Assembly (NCBI GenBank): GCA_963682055.1
Contig: OY821743.1
Coordinates: forward strand, 35,574,702-35,638,701
Length of the DNA: 64,000 nucleotides
Reading direction: 5' to 3'
From: Primula veris
Lineage: Eukaryota > Streptophyta > Magnoliopsida > Ericales > Primulaceae
In this document: positions 25,148 through 36,900 of the stretch, one piece after another
Position numbering within the stretch: the stretch's first letter is position 1
Layout: each line of letters starts with the position of its first letter
Made by a program: the position numbers and the translations under genes
The notes under the pieces: model-generated
The model's database searches: none
Told to the model about the DNA's origin: nothing
Seen by the model: only the letters and a program-made list of their open reading frames with translations

Positions 25148-25330
25148 CAGCCGTAGCTTGGTGGTTAATGTATTGATACATAAAGTCTGTTGTTTTTATG
25201 AACGTGAGTTCAAACCCTTGAAAAAATAGCATTTTTTTATATTTAAGTTGATAATTAATTAAGTTAATGACCGGGTTCGAATCCTTCAAAAACAGCATTT
25301 TTTTTATATTTATGTTGACAAATTATTACG
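25148..25330 (+). mobile_element. Probable tRNA-derived SINE
   Basis: TAGCTTGGTGG at about 25155 fits an RNA polymerase III A box and GTTCAAACC at about 25209 fits a B box; their spacing of roughly 45 bases is right for a tRNA-type promoter. A second B-box-like GGTTCGAATCC follows near 25274 with the same downstream text ('cttcaaaaacagcattttt'), suggesting an internal duplication. The T-rich tail and lack of coding sequence fit a SINE. Family not recognised. Confidence 0.5.
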
Positions 25331-26030
25331 TTAATGAGCCATGCAGTTTAATGTAAGGTTTTTTCTGGTCTTGTATTAAATAAAAAAAATAACTGGTTAA
25401 ATATAATGATAACAGATTTCGTACTTTATTTTGGAAAAAAAAAATCCCAGTAATAATTTTTGTTTCCCTGGCAAAGTTTATAAAAAAACTTACTTGGTAT
25501 AATTGTATTTTTGGTTAAATGTGTGTCAACGACGATAAGTTTGAGCGAAATATTTTTGCTATTTATTTATCGTATCTAATAAGTTTTAGTTAAATATTTT
25601 ATTGTTTTTATGATAAAAAAAATTCTCATTTTTAAGGTGACATCTAAAAACACTAAAACTGGCATTGTTAACGAAGTTATACTATGATACAAGTGAGAAT
25701 AATGAGCAGGAGCGGAACCAGGATTATTTTATTCGGATGGCCGTGGTGTAAAAAATATGTCGAATAGAAAAAAAAAAAAAAAAAACTATGTTCAACATAG
25801 CATAAAATAAATATGAAATCAAGACAAAAGACATTGGACAGTAAAATAATCTTTTATGTAATCTTGTTTGGGAAAATGCAATGAGTATTTAGAAAATTTG
25901 GTAATTTTAAAGTAAAAACCAGAAAATTTTAGAAAAAATAAGCTAACATGATTTGAATTTCTAACATTTCACTAACTTATGATCCAATTTTACCATTACA
26001 CTAGCAACTCTTTTGTTTAAATAGGGGGCC
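25331..26030. other. AT-rich intergenic stretch
   Basis: A 'ggagcggaaccaggatta' motif near 25710 resembles the end of an unclassified plant repeat, and a poly-A run lies at about 25769-25785. No gene. Confidence 0.4.
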
Positions 26031-26032
26031 GT

Positions 26033-26218
26033 CAATGTATATATCTCAGAATTTTTTTAATTACATGTATTAAAAAAATAAAAATAAAATTGAAAATTAT
26101 GGCCGGGATGGCAACGGGCAAAACACAATGTATATATCTCAGAATTTTTTTAATTACATGTATTAAAAAAATAAAAATAAAATTGAAAATTATGGCCGGG
26201 ATGACAACGGGCAAAACA
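26033..26218. repeat. Two-copy tandem duplication, 93-bp unit
   Basis: Copies at 26033-26125 and 26126-26218 differ by eye at one base (gatggcaac against gatgacaac). The 93-bp period is a multiple of three, which is why a 68-codon minus-strand frame stays open with a doubled peptide. No gene is inferred. The near identity indicates a recent duplication. Confidence 0.85.
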
Positions 26219-27184
26219 CAAAACACCCCCCCACCCAAATGAGACGTTACTTGTTGATTATCCTATCGCAGTTATGAACGTGACTAAATTAGCGACCACA
26301 TATAATATAAACAATTTAAATTAGTATTAATATGTGGTTGATTTAGTCATGCATGCACATTACTATCGGGGTCTATCTATATATGAAATGTCCCTAACAA
26401 ATAGGAATACAGTATCAAACTATCAATATTGATAGAATGAGAAAATATCTTCCGAACCCATGTTATTTAAGAAAGCATACAAATTGTAATGTAGTTAATT
26501 CTCATGAAAGCACAATATTCTTGTGGAATAAATACCAAAGCCACAAATTTGAATCATCAGTCCTAAAATAACTGTCAATGATAAGATGGTCTCCATTCAA
26601 ATGTTGGACAATAAATTTTGAACAGCATATTATATAAATAATAAAATCATGTATCCATCTCTAGTTCATTTATAGCATAAAATTCTAAATTTATTTGAGT
26701 TATATTGTTAAAATGGTTGTGATTAAATTTAAGCAAAACTGTTGTTAAAATTTAGCCACAACCACTTTAGCAAAATAACGGATTTTTTTTTTTTATGATG
26801 CTAAAATAACTTTTCCTTCAAGGAAAAGAAACGGACTTTTTTTTATTTTTTTAAAAGCATTCTGCTTAATGGTATATAGATATATAGCTAGAGCCTTAGA
26901 GGACAACATAAACTAAATAAGTAAAAAAGACAACTTTTGAATAATATGCTTATTATAATTATACAACAACAAGGTTTTATTGCTTAAAACTCGGAAAGAA
27001 ATAACAGATTTTTGTGTTCTAGCGTAATCCTATATATGAGAAGAAAATTTTCCAACAATGACAAGTTTATTGTTTTCTCTTTATAATTTACAGATTGCAA
27101 AAAGGATGAATAGAAAATATCAGATTCATCTCCCTATAATATGATGTATACACACTTTTCCTCAATTCTTTTCCTTTTCCCCCT
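26219..27184. other. Intergenic DNA and 3' flank of the GATL gene
   Basis: The portion just below 27185 probably contains the GATL 3' UTR. The remainder is AT-rich and holds no recognised element. Confidence 0.4.
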
Positions 27185-29074
27185 TCAACTATCGAAAGAA
27201 TATGGAGTTTTTAACAGGTCATAAGGGGCCCACAATGCGTCGAGTGGGCATGGTCGGCCAGCATCAAGTCGGGCCCACGGTTTCCCTTTCCCACTCCAAT
27301 GTAGCAAACTAACCGGACCAGGGTGCAAATCCCGACAAAGGCCTCGATAGTTATCCCCTCCTAAACCGTGTTGGTTCCATCTATGATCCACTGGTGCGAT
27401 CTTACCGGCAAAAACCAATAGAAACGGTGGTAATGACCCTAACTCGTATATCCTCATTCGTTTTTGCAACTCCATCCACTCCTCGATTTTTTTTGTGTAG
27501 TCTCCCGACCGCCATCTAATTAATACCATGTTGAAAATGAAATAAATTAATTGTTCGTGAATTTTCACTACAAAAGATTTGGAAAATGCATTTTTTTTCC
27601 CTGACAGAATAGCAACAGACATCGGCAAGGAAATTTGTTTATTAAAAATTGAATTTTTCTTATGTATTTTTAATCAAAAATTTCAAAAATTAGTATTTGG
27701 ACCCTCATATTAAAAAAAAAAAATACTTATATAAGATTCGAAAAAATTTATATAGAAATCTGTCGACTTTCTGTACTAAAAAAAATATTCAAATAACAAC
27801 GGGATTAGTGACGGTATTTTTTGTTACGAGCTTATTAGCGACGGTTTTTGTGACGGATTTGTGACAGTTTAATCAATTTACGATAGATTTGTGACAGATT
27901 TTTAAATTAATGTTAGACTTGTGACAATTTTTAACTCTCATTAAATTAAATATTATTGTGCAGCGGTGCTTAGGTCAGTTGGCATAGGAGGGCTAAAATG
28001 TGAATTTTAAGTTGCATAATGTTGTCATGCACTTGAAATATGAAAAGTCAAAATAAAAAAAAAAGTAAAAACATTAATAAATGCATTTTGCATCCAGTAC
28101 AAATCCAGCGGAGAACTAAAGTCTACTTTTCAAACTAGTCAATCATTGATAATGAAATTTGAAAGTCCAAATAAACAAGAAATGATAAGAAAGTGCATTT
28201 TACACTAATGATCTAACATAATAAAGGCACTAGAACATGCATTGGTGCAGGTTTTAGTCTTTTCGTTATTATGACTTGAAACAATAATAATAGAAGAAAC
28301 CTGATTGATTATAAAGGCTCTACCTAACACAAAAATCAGTCATAATAATATTAGAACTAACGCTAATCTTTATTAAAAAAAAAAATTATAACAATACCTT
28401 TCGAGATGGATCACCATCACACCGGTGTTGAAATAACAAGCATGCCTATCCGCGAACGTCAAGGACAGCGACGGGTTCGACCAAAAGGTGGGTGTGAAAT
28501 AAGCAGTGAAGTTAGCGTTACAATACTCCGGGGCGGCGAGAACCTGCTCGCCGTCCAGGGGTATATGCGCTAACTTCGCTATATCATCAACCAAGACAAG
28601 GTCCGAGTCGAGATACACAACCTTAGATACACAAGAAGGTAGAAGGTCAGCTAGATACGACCTAGCATAGTTCAAGGGACAATCAAGGGCAGACCGGATG
28701 GAAGTAGATATCAAACCCGTGACCGCCACGTCGTCGAAGGGGTATATCCGGAATTTTAGGTAAGGAAAAGTGGATTTCAAGATGGATTCGCCTTCCTGAG
28801 AATGGACGGCGACGAAGTGGAAGAATATGTTTTGTGGGCATGAAGAATGTTGTAGGACCGAGAGGATCGCGGCGGTTGATCCCCTTATATAGGCTGAATC
28901 TAGTGTCATCGCTATGTGTACGGCGTGAGGGGAGCAAAGGTTGTCGGATTCGTTGAGGGAGGGGCAATCTGCCGAATTATAGAATTCAGGGGCTTCTCTG
29001 AAACTTTGGGAAAGATTTGGGGCGGCATTGGCAGAGATTATGAGAAGAAAAATGAGAGAGAGAGGATTGGGCAT
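27185..29074 (-). CDS. GATL: Galacturonosyltransferase-like (GATL) protein, GT8 family
   Basis: Two exons, 28398-29074 and 27185-27515, encode 335 residues. GATL proteins are Golgi/ER-associated GT8 enzymes linked to pectin and xylan synthesis. Seen here: hydrophobic signal region about 1-18; the DSD metal/sugar-nucleotide motif at 146-148 within [31 protein letters not shown] around the exon junction; the GT8 motif HWSGKGKPW at 298-306; and a [17 protein letters not shown] C-terminus. The splice joins AG and A into an arginine codon (donor AAAG|GTATTG, acceptor TTAATTAG|A). I chose the ATG at 29074, not the in-frame one at 29143, because the latter lies upstream of the TATA box at 29127-29136 and would bury the signal peptide. 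Most GATL genes have no intron, so this one is unusual. The GATL3/4-like grouping is a guess. Confidence 0.92.
27516..28397 (-). other. Intron of the GATL gene
   Basis: 882-bp intron holding CACTA-like MITE copy D (27774-27965). Adjoining it is a tRNA-like stretch 'taggtcagttgg' (about 27970-27981), which resembles an RNA polymerase III A box. Splice consensus is acceptable at both ends, but the acceptor tract is only weakly pyrimidine-rich. Confidence 0.75.
27774..27965 (-). mobile_element. CACTA-like MITE, copy D, inside the GATL intron
   Basis: Roughly 192-bp copy in the opposite orientation to copy A. The interior is well conserved ('attagtgacggtattttttg', 'acgagcttattagcgacgg'), but both ends are worn (TACTAAAAA and GTGCAGCG). 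No clean target duplication remains, so it is probably older than copies B and E. Confidence 0.7.
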
Positions 29075-29126
29075 TTTGTAGCAAAAGTGAGATTTTTGGA
29101 ATATGGTAGTGTTTGTGTATTGAGTC

Positions 29127-29136
29127 TTATATATAG
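29127..29136 (-). promoter_or_regulatory. TATA box of the GATL gene
   Basis: Reads CTATATATAA on the minus strand, about 53 bp upstream of the chosen ATG at 29074. It fixes transcription start below about 29110 and so rules out the upstream in-frame ATG. Confidence 0.65.
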
Positions 29137-29143
29137 GTATCAT

Positions 29144-32100
29144 TTCTTTAATGGGGGTTTTGATTGAGTTTTAAGTAATATTTTAAATGACCATTTATTG
29201 TTTTCTTATTTTGAGGACATTTGGAACTTTTGAGTCAAGCGTATTGGAACTTTTGATTTAGCTTTAATGATTTTTTTCAATGTTTCCAACACTAGTTTAT
29301 TGGTTGAGTACATCTTAATCTTATTCTTCTCTGCTAAATCAAGTGTCTTAATATTTTAAGCAAGGTAAATATTAAATTTTAAGTATCATTTGTCTTGTTA
29401 TTTATATTTTTCTTTATTTCAGGACATTTGGAAGTGTCGGGGCTTTTCAATTTTTTTTGAGATTTAGTAATATACGATATGTTTTTTTATATAGATCAAC
29501 TATATAGGATGGCTGGGTTTCATACCTTCTTAAGTACGGTTTTACTATTAATTTTTTTTCCCTTTTTTTGTACACAAAACATTTAATTCAGATAAGCTTT
29601 ATTTATTTATTATTGTATGCACATGCCTAAGTAATAAGAACCGTGTACAATGTACATGGTAATACGATAGGGGGGCATGGATGACAATAAATGATACCCA
29701 AAAAGATTTATAAAATTTCTGAATTATAATAAAAATTATAGCTATTATTTTTAAAGTCCAATTTAAATTCTGGATTATATATATATATATATATGCCCCC
29801 ATGAAAGATACGATTTTAATATTTTTGAGCTACAGCTAATTTTAAGAATTTGGGAATCCTACCTTGTGAAACACGAAGTTACTATCTTGCGGCTATTTTC
29901 ATCAACAATACATGTAATTAATGTCTTTATTTCATTTCATTTCATCATTTGATTAGGAAAGAAACAATAAAAACCGTACTCGAGTTTTACACTTTTAGTG
30001 TTTTACACTAGGTTACATGTATATGATTACAGGGGCTATAAATCGATAGGAAAATCCGTAATAGGTTACATGTATATATATATATACACAAACTAATATT
30101 CTTGAATTTTTTTTAAAAAGAAACCTAGGAGTTACCCACCATTCATGTATGTGAGAAATTTCTAAAATGAAAACATGAAATTTATTGTAAGTTTTCTCTT
30201 CCTTTTATTCTCGAAATCATAATATATATTAGTGTAAAACTTATTACTAGTGCTATTTTTTCTATCTATTAGAAAATTGGATATGAGTCAAATGACTCAA
30301 ATGACGCAAGGCAAATAAAGCCACACATATTTAATGAATCAGCAAAAGCGCGTTTAAGTTTCATGTATTTTTTTTTTTTACGTATCAAAATAAGTGTATG
30401 TTTTTTATTTTTTAGTAAATTTTCTCTTTTTTATTTTAAAAAAAAATAACTTTTTGTTAGTTTAAACATAACAAAATTATACTCAAAACCTCACATTTTA
30501 ATTAAAAAGTAGTTTTTGTTTGAAAATTTTGATTTTTTAATGGTTTTTTTTTAGCTTTTACATAAATTGTTTCAAATCCTTAACAGTTTTTAAAGTAAAA
30601 CATTTATTTTGGAACGGATGAAGTAAGTACCAGTAATATTATGAAAGAGGCTAGATAGTGACAAGTGACAACCATTGATCGATCTTTTTCTATATATTTT
30701 GATTAAATCTTCAAAAATTCAGAACTCATGAACTCATATATTAGCACAAGATTAATAGACTACTATGAGAAAAACATTTAGAATATCCGGTCATTCCATT
30801 TAAACTTTTTGGTTCCCTTAAAAAATTATAAGTATGAATCAAAAATTGGTGGCGATCTTAGCTGGACTGTGGGGTATAACCGTATAATTAAAGTACAAAG
30901 TATATGTCATAGAAATTTCAAATCTAGTTGGTTGGTTTCATACTTAGGTTTTCTTACTTTTTTTATGGGTGAACTTCTTCTTTTTCTTTTGTTTTTTTTT
31001 TTTTGTTTTTTTGATTTTGTAAGTTGTACTACATTTCCTTGATCAGTTTATAAAAAGTGAGTTTCCTCCGTTTTTTAATATGAAGAAGGTGCAAAAAGTA
31101 ATCGAAATAAATTTCAAATAAATTATTTATGACAGACTTAATAAATGCATATAAATCACTCGGATTTTGTTGTATATAAGGATCAAGAGATTCAGGATTC
31201 ATGCATGATGCATCATAATGAATACGAACCAATCCTCGTAACTAATGTGATTTGATGGAATAGTTATTCATACATTAACGTAGGAATGATGAGAATATAT
31301 ATATATATATATATTTTGTCCAAATTATTTACATTAAAAAGCTGCACATTCTTTTTCAGGAAATTCATATATATATATATATATAGATGCTATTTTTAAA
31401 AACAAGAGGAATCTCATCCTCCATAATTTATAAAGACGACACACATTAAAAGATAGGTTTAGCTTTTTAAGTAAAAAGATTAGTGGGGACCAATTAGCTT
31501 TTGACGTTATTTGTCACGATTAAACGTCGCTAAAAAGGAAATTTTCTTAATGATGGAAATGAGTTTTCTAAATTTGTCACAGATATTTTACCTTTTGTCC
31601 ATTGAGACACAGTTACCTGATTATAAAATTTTGAGTCGCTACTTAAAATTTCCAATGTTTTATACTAACATCGATCGAAATTTGAAAATAAGATGCCTAA
31701 CTCACGCTTTGAAAGCTATATTTATTTGTAATAATTGGTTCAAATAAAAGAAAGTTATCCAAATTTTCTTTTTCCACCCTGAAGTGATGTCTACTTACTG
31801 TTATAATTTTCTTAGTAGGTCATGTATTTATTTTAAAATTCAAATTTGTATATTTTATATTAGCCATTTTACTCAATGGTGACTTTTTTTCTTATCAGTA
31901 GACCCCATAAATAACATGTTCTTTTAAAGGCACATAAAAGAGCAGGTCCCATATGTGTTATCATTGGAAGAATTATCAATTAATGTAAACGCGTGTTTGG
32001 TAAAATTTCACTTTTCAAGTGGAAACTTTTCTTTACTATGTTGACATATCAAAGTCTTAAAATACATATATAGTAGTAGTATTGATCAGCTACGTACCAA

Positions 32101-33359
32101 ACTATTCTAAACTAAAAAAAATATGGACAAGTTATATGTTTACTTAAACTTAAAGTAATATTCATGTTGAACACTATTTTGAACACTACTTTGCTTAGAA
32201 TCTGAAGGGTACTTTATAAGTCTATTTTAAGTTGAGGCTTGTGAAAAATATTGATTAAAAAGAATCTAACAAATACACGTGTTGATAGTAAGAGCTTTAC
32301 TGTTGAAAAACATGTGTCCAAGGACGATTGATTTTTTTTTTTACTTTCCAAAAAAAGAATGACAGCTTGTTCTCACATTTTTTCTAATATCATGTGGAGT
32401 CTTAAAGTATTAGGGAAACCAAAAATACACCTTAAGTATATAGTACTTTCTTCAATTTGATGCTTAATTAAGGACATTCCAAGTTAGCAAAAGTTTAATT
32501 TTCGTGTTTGGTCAAAACATTAAAGAACTGAGAGATCCACTTCAAACATGATGACCAAATACTCATCCGTTCTCATTTAATTATTCATTACGAAATTACG
32601 TGCAATTTTGACCCGTCAAGAATTTATATTAAAATTGTTTGAATGAAAATTTTCAAAAATTGATCATTTAGTTCAAATGTTAAATTTTATGATTAAATTT
32701 TAAAAAAAACATTTTGACAATTTTGATGCAAGTTATAAAACGATCAAAATTACACATAGTTTCGTAATTGACAATTAAATGTGAACCGATGAATTAAATA
32801 GGAGTGAATTCATGAAGGGAAAATGATGAAAAGAAAAAGGAAAACATATTTTTGGAAGGGGTTTTAACTGAGGATAAGATTGGTCAAAAAAAATATTCAA
32901 ATTATGTGGAAGATGTCTATTCAAACATGTAAGATGATGGCCAATCGAATCCTGGACTATATGCAATTTGAAGTAAAATCAATTATTATTCACAAATCAT
33001 GATAAATTGGTCATTGATTTGATCTCCAAGAAGAATTTTGGGGTTAGAGTTCAAAATTAATATCTACGGGAGAATTACAATCATGTAATAGGAATTATAA
33101 TTACTAATTAGCTAGGCGGCTAGTCCTTCACATTTTGAGCTCTAATCACTACGTGAAAATGTCGGGATACTAACAAACTTTTTAAAAAAAAATTATTGGT
33201 AAAATAAGTATAGTTAAATTTTAGCAACACAGTTAGTTGTTAAAATTTAATAATACTCGTTAACAACTGTTTTAAAAATGATGCGTCCTGCAATCTCGAT
33301 ATTTTCTTGTATTGAACAAGGTAATAGCTATGCAACCATTTGATTGTGAATGAAACATT
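29144..33359. other. Intergenic region upstream of the GATL gene
   Basis: AT microsatellites lie at 29775-29794, 31294-31313 and 31367-31385. A worn Stowaway-like stretch (left 'cgtatcaaaataagtgt' near 30381, right 'ttttggaacggatgaagta' near 30606) and a clearer Stowaway copy (32562-32794) are present. Open frames at 30809-31042 and 31511-31747 have no recognisable content. No gene. Confidence 0.5.
32562..32794. mobile_element. Stowaway-type MITE, copy 2
   Basis: 233 bp, the same length as the copy at 14287-14519, starting CTCATCCGTTCTCATTTAA and flanked by TA (32560-32561, 32795-32796). Inner arms share 'acgtgcaattttgacc' and 'gaaaattttcaaaa' with copy 1. It is more diverged at its right end. 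Confidence 0.65.
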
Positions 33360-33364
33360 ATGGT

Positions 33365-33902
33365 TGTTGGGTACGTTGTAAATAAACACAATAATTTCTA
33401 CGAAAAAGAAATGGACAAATAAACAGAAAATGGTTTCCTCAAATATATAAATTAACAATTACAACCTTCAAAATTAAAAGTATGTAAATGATACCGAAAT
33501 GGACTAAAGTCCGAGACGAGATAACTGCGAGCAGTTTCCCTTAAACGATATTTGCCCCGCCACCTCTGCTTCTGGCTACATGGGGCACTTCGTTCCCAAG
33601 GTACAACGTCTATCACATGTGACTCGGTGGAAACGGCACCGAGCCACGGTCGGGCCGTTGGTGGTGCGGTACTCTCTCTCTATATGTATGCATGTGTATG
33701 TGTGTGAATGTGTATATGAAGTATGTCTTTTCTTTGTCTTTAAAAAAAGTGTATTAATGTTACAAGACCATTTTTCCTTTTAACCTTGTCTTTGTAACAT
33801 CTTTTACCAATTAAAAGACCCACATAAATGGGGGAATAAATGGTTTTTTATAACCACAAACTTAATAGCATTCACTCCATAAAACCATTAGTTTTTCCAA
33901 CA
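33365..33902 (-). repeat. LTR (3' LTR in the minus orientation)
   Basis: 538 bp, TGTTGG...CCAACA. Contains a CT microsatellite-like run and, on the minus strand, a TATAAAAAACC motif that could be its promoter. No difference from the copy at 39103-39640 was found by reading. Confidence 0.92.
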
Positions 33903-36900
33903 ATCCCCCACATGAATGCGATCTAAAACATGCAACGTGCAACTAAATACAATCGAGAGAACCACGAGAATTCACTGCATAAGGACAGGTAGCGCGCGCC
34001 TTGAACCTGCCATAGTGATGTAAAATCTGATATGCTACTATTGGGTAGCCTTAAAGCCTTGAACCCTTTAGCGTTTGTGCATACCAGGGTAATACTCACA
34101 CAGTGTCCTCTCTACACCACTTACTAAGCCCTTTGGTTGTTGTCCATATTTGGCCTTGGACTGCCTTGGCAAATTCAACCGAGTGCTCTAGTGATTTAGC
34201 CCTAGATCATCACATAGTATCGGCCATACACACTCGTTATAGGTGATTTTCAAGTCAAGGGTGTCCTGACTCACCCCACTCGACCTTCGAGATACTTGAT
34301 TCATTAAGAGCCTCATGCTCACCCTTAAAATGGTACAGGTCTATCACTCTTTCATCATAGAAATGGGCTGAGAATTTATGTTCTCGAGTGCTTTGTTCGG
34401 TTACCCGCACAATTCAGTTTCCCATTGAACCCGAGACTGAAGTTTCCAGTTCAGGTTGGGTTACCTATGCGAAGGTTTCCAATTTATTGGGCTTCAAACC
34501 CCATTTCCCTCGATGATGCTTCAACTCCTCTACGAGTCAAGCATTTTGTATATGGATCCGCATTATTATCCTTAGACCTTGCAAAGTCTATGGATACCAC
34601 AATTTTTACTAGCAATTCCTCTTACGGATTTGTGTCTCCGACGAATATGTCATGACTTTGTCGGGACTTTCCATTATACAAATTATTCTGATCCAGTTTA
34701 ATAACTGACTGACTGCAGCAGTGCACGTTTATTGCAGGAACAGATTTTGGCCACTTGGAATACCTCCCAAAACTTCTCAGCCAATTTGCCTTTTTTTTTC
34801 CCGTGTCTACAACATTATGAATTCTGATTTCATAGTTGATCCACGTATGCATGTCTGTTTTACAGACTTCCATGAGACTGCAACCTCTTTAAGTACAAAC
34901 ATATCCACTCGTGGACCTTGTACTGTTAAAGTTCGAGATACACTTGGTATTTAAATACCCTCCAAATATTTTGGACATCTCATATAATGCAGTTCATGAT
35001 TGGCAGTATACCTCATGTATCTGAGAAGCCTCATTGGCAAACCTACTGAGTCTGCTCACTGAGTTGGCTATACCTGGTCTAGTGCAGTTCTTGACGCACA
35101 AGAGACTACTTATGATAAGTTAGGTGTTTGTTTTAGTCCATATAACGACTTAACAAGTTTTCACACCTTGGCTTACTTTACACGGAACCACGACCCAAAG
35201 GGTTGTTCCTAATTTTCTAGATCTCCATTTATAAAACACATGTTCTCATTAATTAATGATGCGTCCTTTTTATAGAGATTAGAGTATAGACATTAAAATT
35301 ATCAAAACCGTCAGTTTACTTAAAGTAATTGACTTTATTTCTCACGTGCCTATCAACCTCATTGTTGATGGCATCTTCCCATATACACATTATATGGATA
35401 ATATTGATTATTTCAATATCGTCGATTCATCTTCACTCATGTAGGTCAAGGGACAAAGGAAGTTTCATTACTTACCCTTTTACCTTGCCGATGCACTTCA
35501 TCTTCCTTAAAAGATTCACTTTTCACATTTTTCCAGCACCGTTTGAGTGTTCACTTGTCTTGGGTAGCGTCATGCTTTGAACTCTCAACGTATTGGTCAC
35601 ACTCGCCAGGCGTTAGAGTTTTGCGGAAAACTTCTCTTTTAGAAAGTATGCTTCTCGGGCATAGAACAATGTTCTATATGCACTTTAAAGCCATGTGCCT
35701 TATGCACTAGAAACCGATCAGCGCTATATTTTGTGCTTATCCGAAGAACACACAATCTACCGTTTTCGATCCTATCCAAGTCCTTCAAGGAACAAGATTG
35801 AGACCTTTCTTAGGTAGCATCAAACTTTCAATAACTTATAGTCAGGCACCATGCCTTCTATAATTCTGACTGTTTGGTCCAACTTCCTAAGCGATAGTTT
35901 GTTCAACACATAGCTTGCGGAAAGCTCACTTCCCGTACAAATTCAGAGTTTAATCCTGAACTTATCAACATGATAATAATCGTTTAAGAACTACATTTTG
36001 CTCGAGAGCATAATAAGTCGTTCTTTAACGATTGGTGTCATTCCATCAACACAATTATGTGAACGGTGTCTCATATTCACCGTTTCAATCACACTGATCA
36101 TGTATTCATATCCATGTGAATATACCATTTCGGAACTAGTTAGACAATATCTAACACTTCCAAAAATAGTGTATCATTTAATGATTAACACTTAATCATT
36201 GGATTAAAGTTGGTAGATTAACACAACAGAACACCCATGATTAAACATGTTTTCTGACAAGCTTTAATCCTCAACAATAGAATTCACGCATTCATTCTCA
36301 CTTAAATGAATATCTCGACTGATTTATCTTTACTTCTCATCAAGTAGACATATCAGTGTTTAATACATCCATCAATAAATTGAGGAAATATCTTTTAAAC
36401 CCTTCTTGGTTTTGCACTCATCTCAAATGCATCAAACCATTTGGTTATGTACTCCGTTCGAAAACTTCGAACTGAAGACTTAGCAATACATTACTTCAAA
36501 CACAAACTCATATTTGTGTTTCAATTTAAATAATAGATTTAGAAAAATAAAACATTTAATCTTTTATATTTTCATCACCTACTATATCATGTCAAATCAG
36601 TGACTTGGTTGAATAATTCAACATGTCATTATTGACCACAAGAGTATCGACTAAAATGCTCATTTTGAACAAATAGTCACTCATGTATTGCCCCCAATTT
36701 GATTCTAGTGTTTTGGCTACCGAAAGGCTACTGCCCTTTAGGTTTCAAAACCACTAGTCATGATTTAGATTTGTATGCTTGCACTTGTTAGTGGCTTTCC
36801 AAACGTTTAAACGTTTACACACATTAACGCCCCCACAGTTCGTGCATTCCCTTTTGTTCTCACTCAGAACATGCACACTGTTATAGAGAAACTTAATCGA

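Noticed and set aside
29075..29143. Upstream in-frame ATG of the GATL gene
   Set aside because: It lies upstream of the TATA box at 29127-29136 and would put 23 polar residues before the signal peptide.
33169..33280. CACTACGTGAAAA sequence near the LTR element, considered as a sixth CACTA-like MITE
   Set aside because: The first bases match but the interior lacks the GTCACAAA-type motifs and no partner end was found.
34425..36195. Several 65-83 codon frames inside the LTR element
   Set aside because: They lie on both strands, have no gag/pol motifs, and lengths fit chance.
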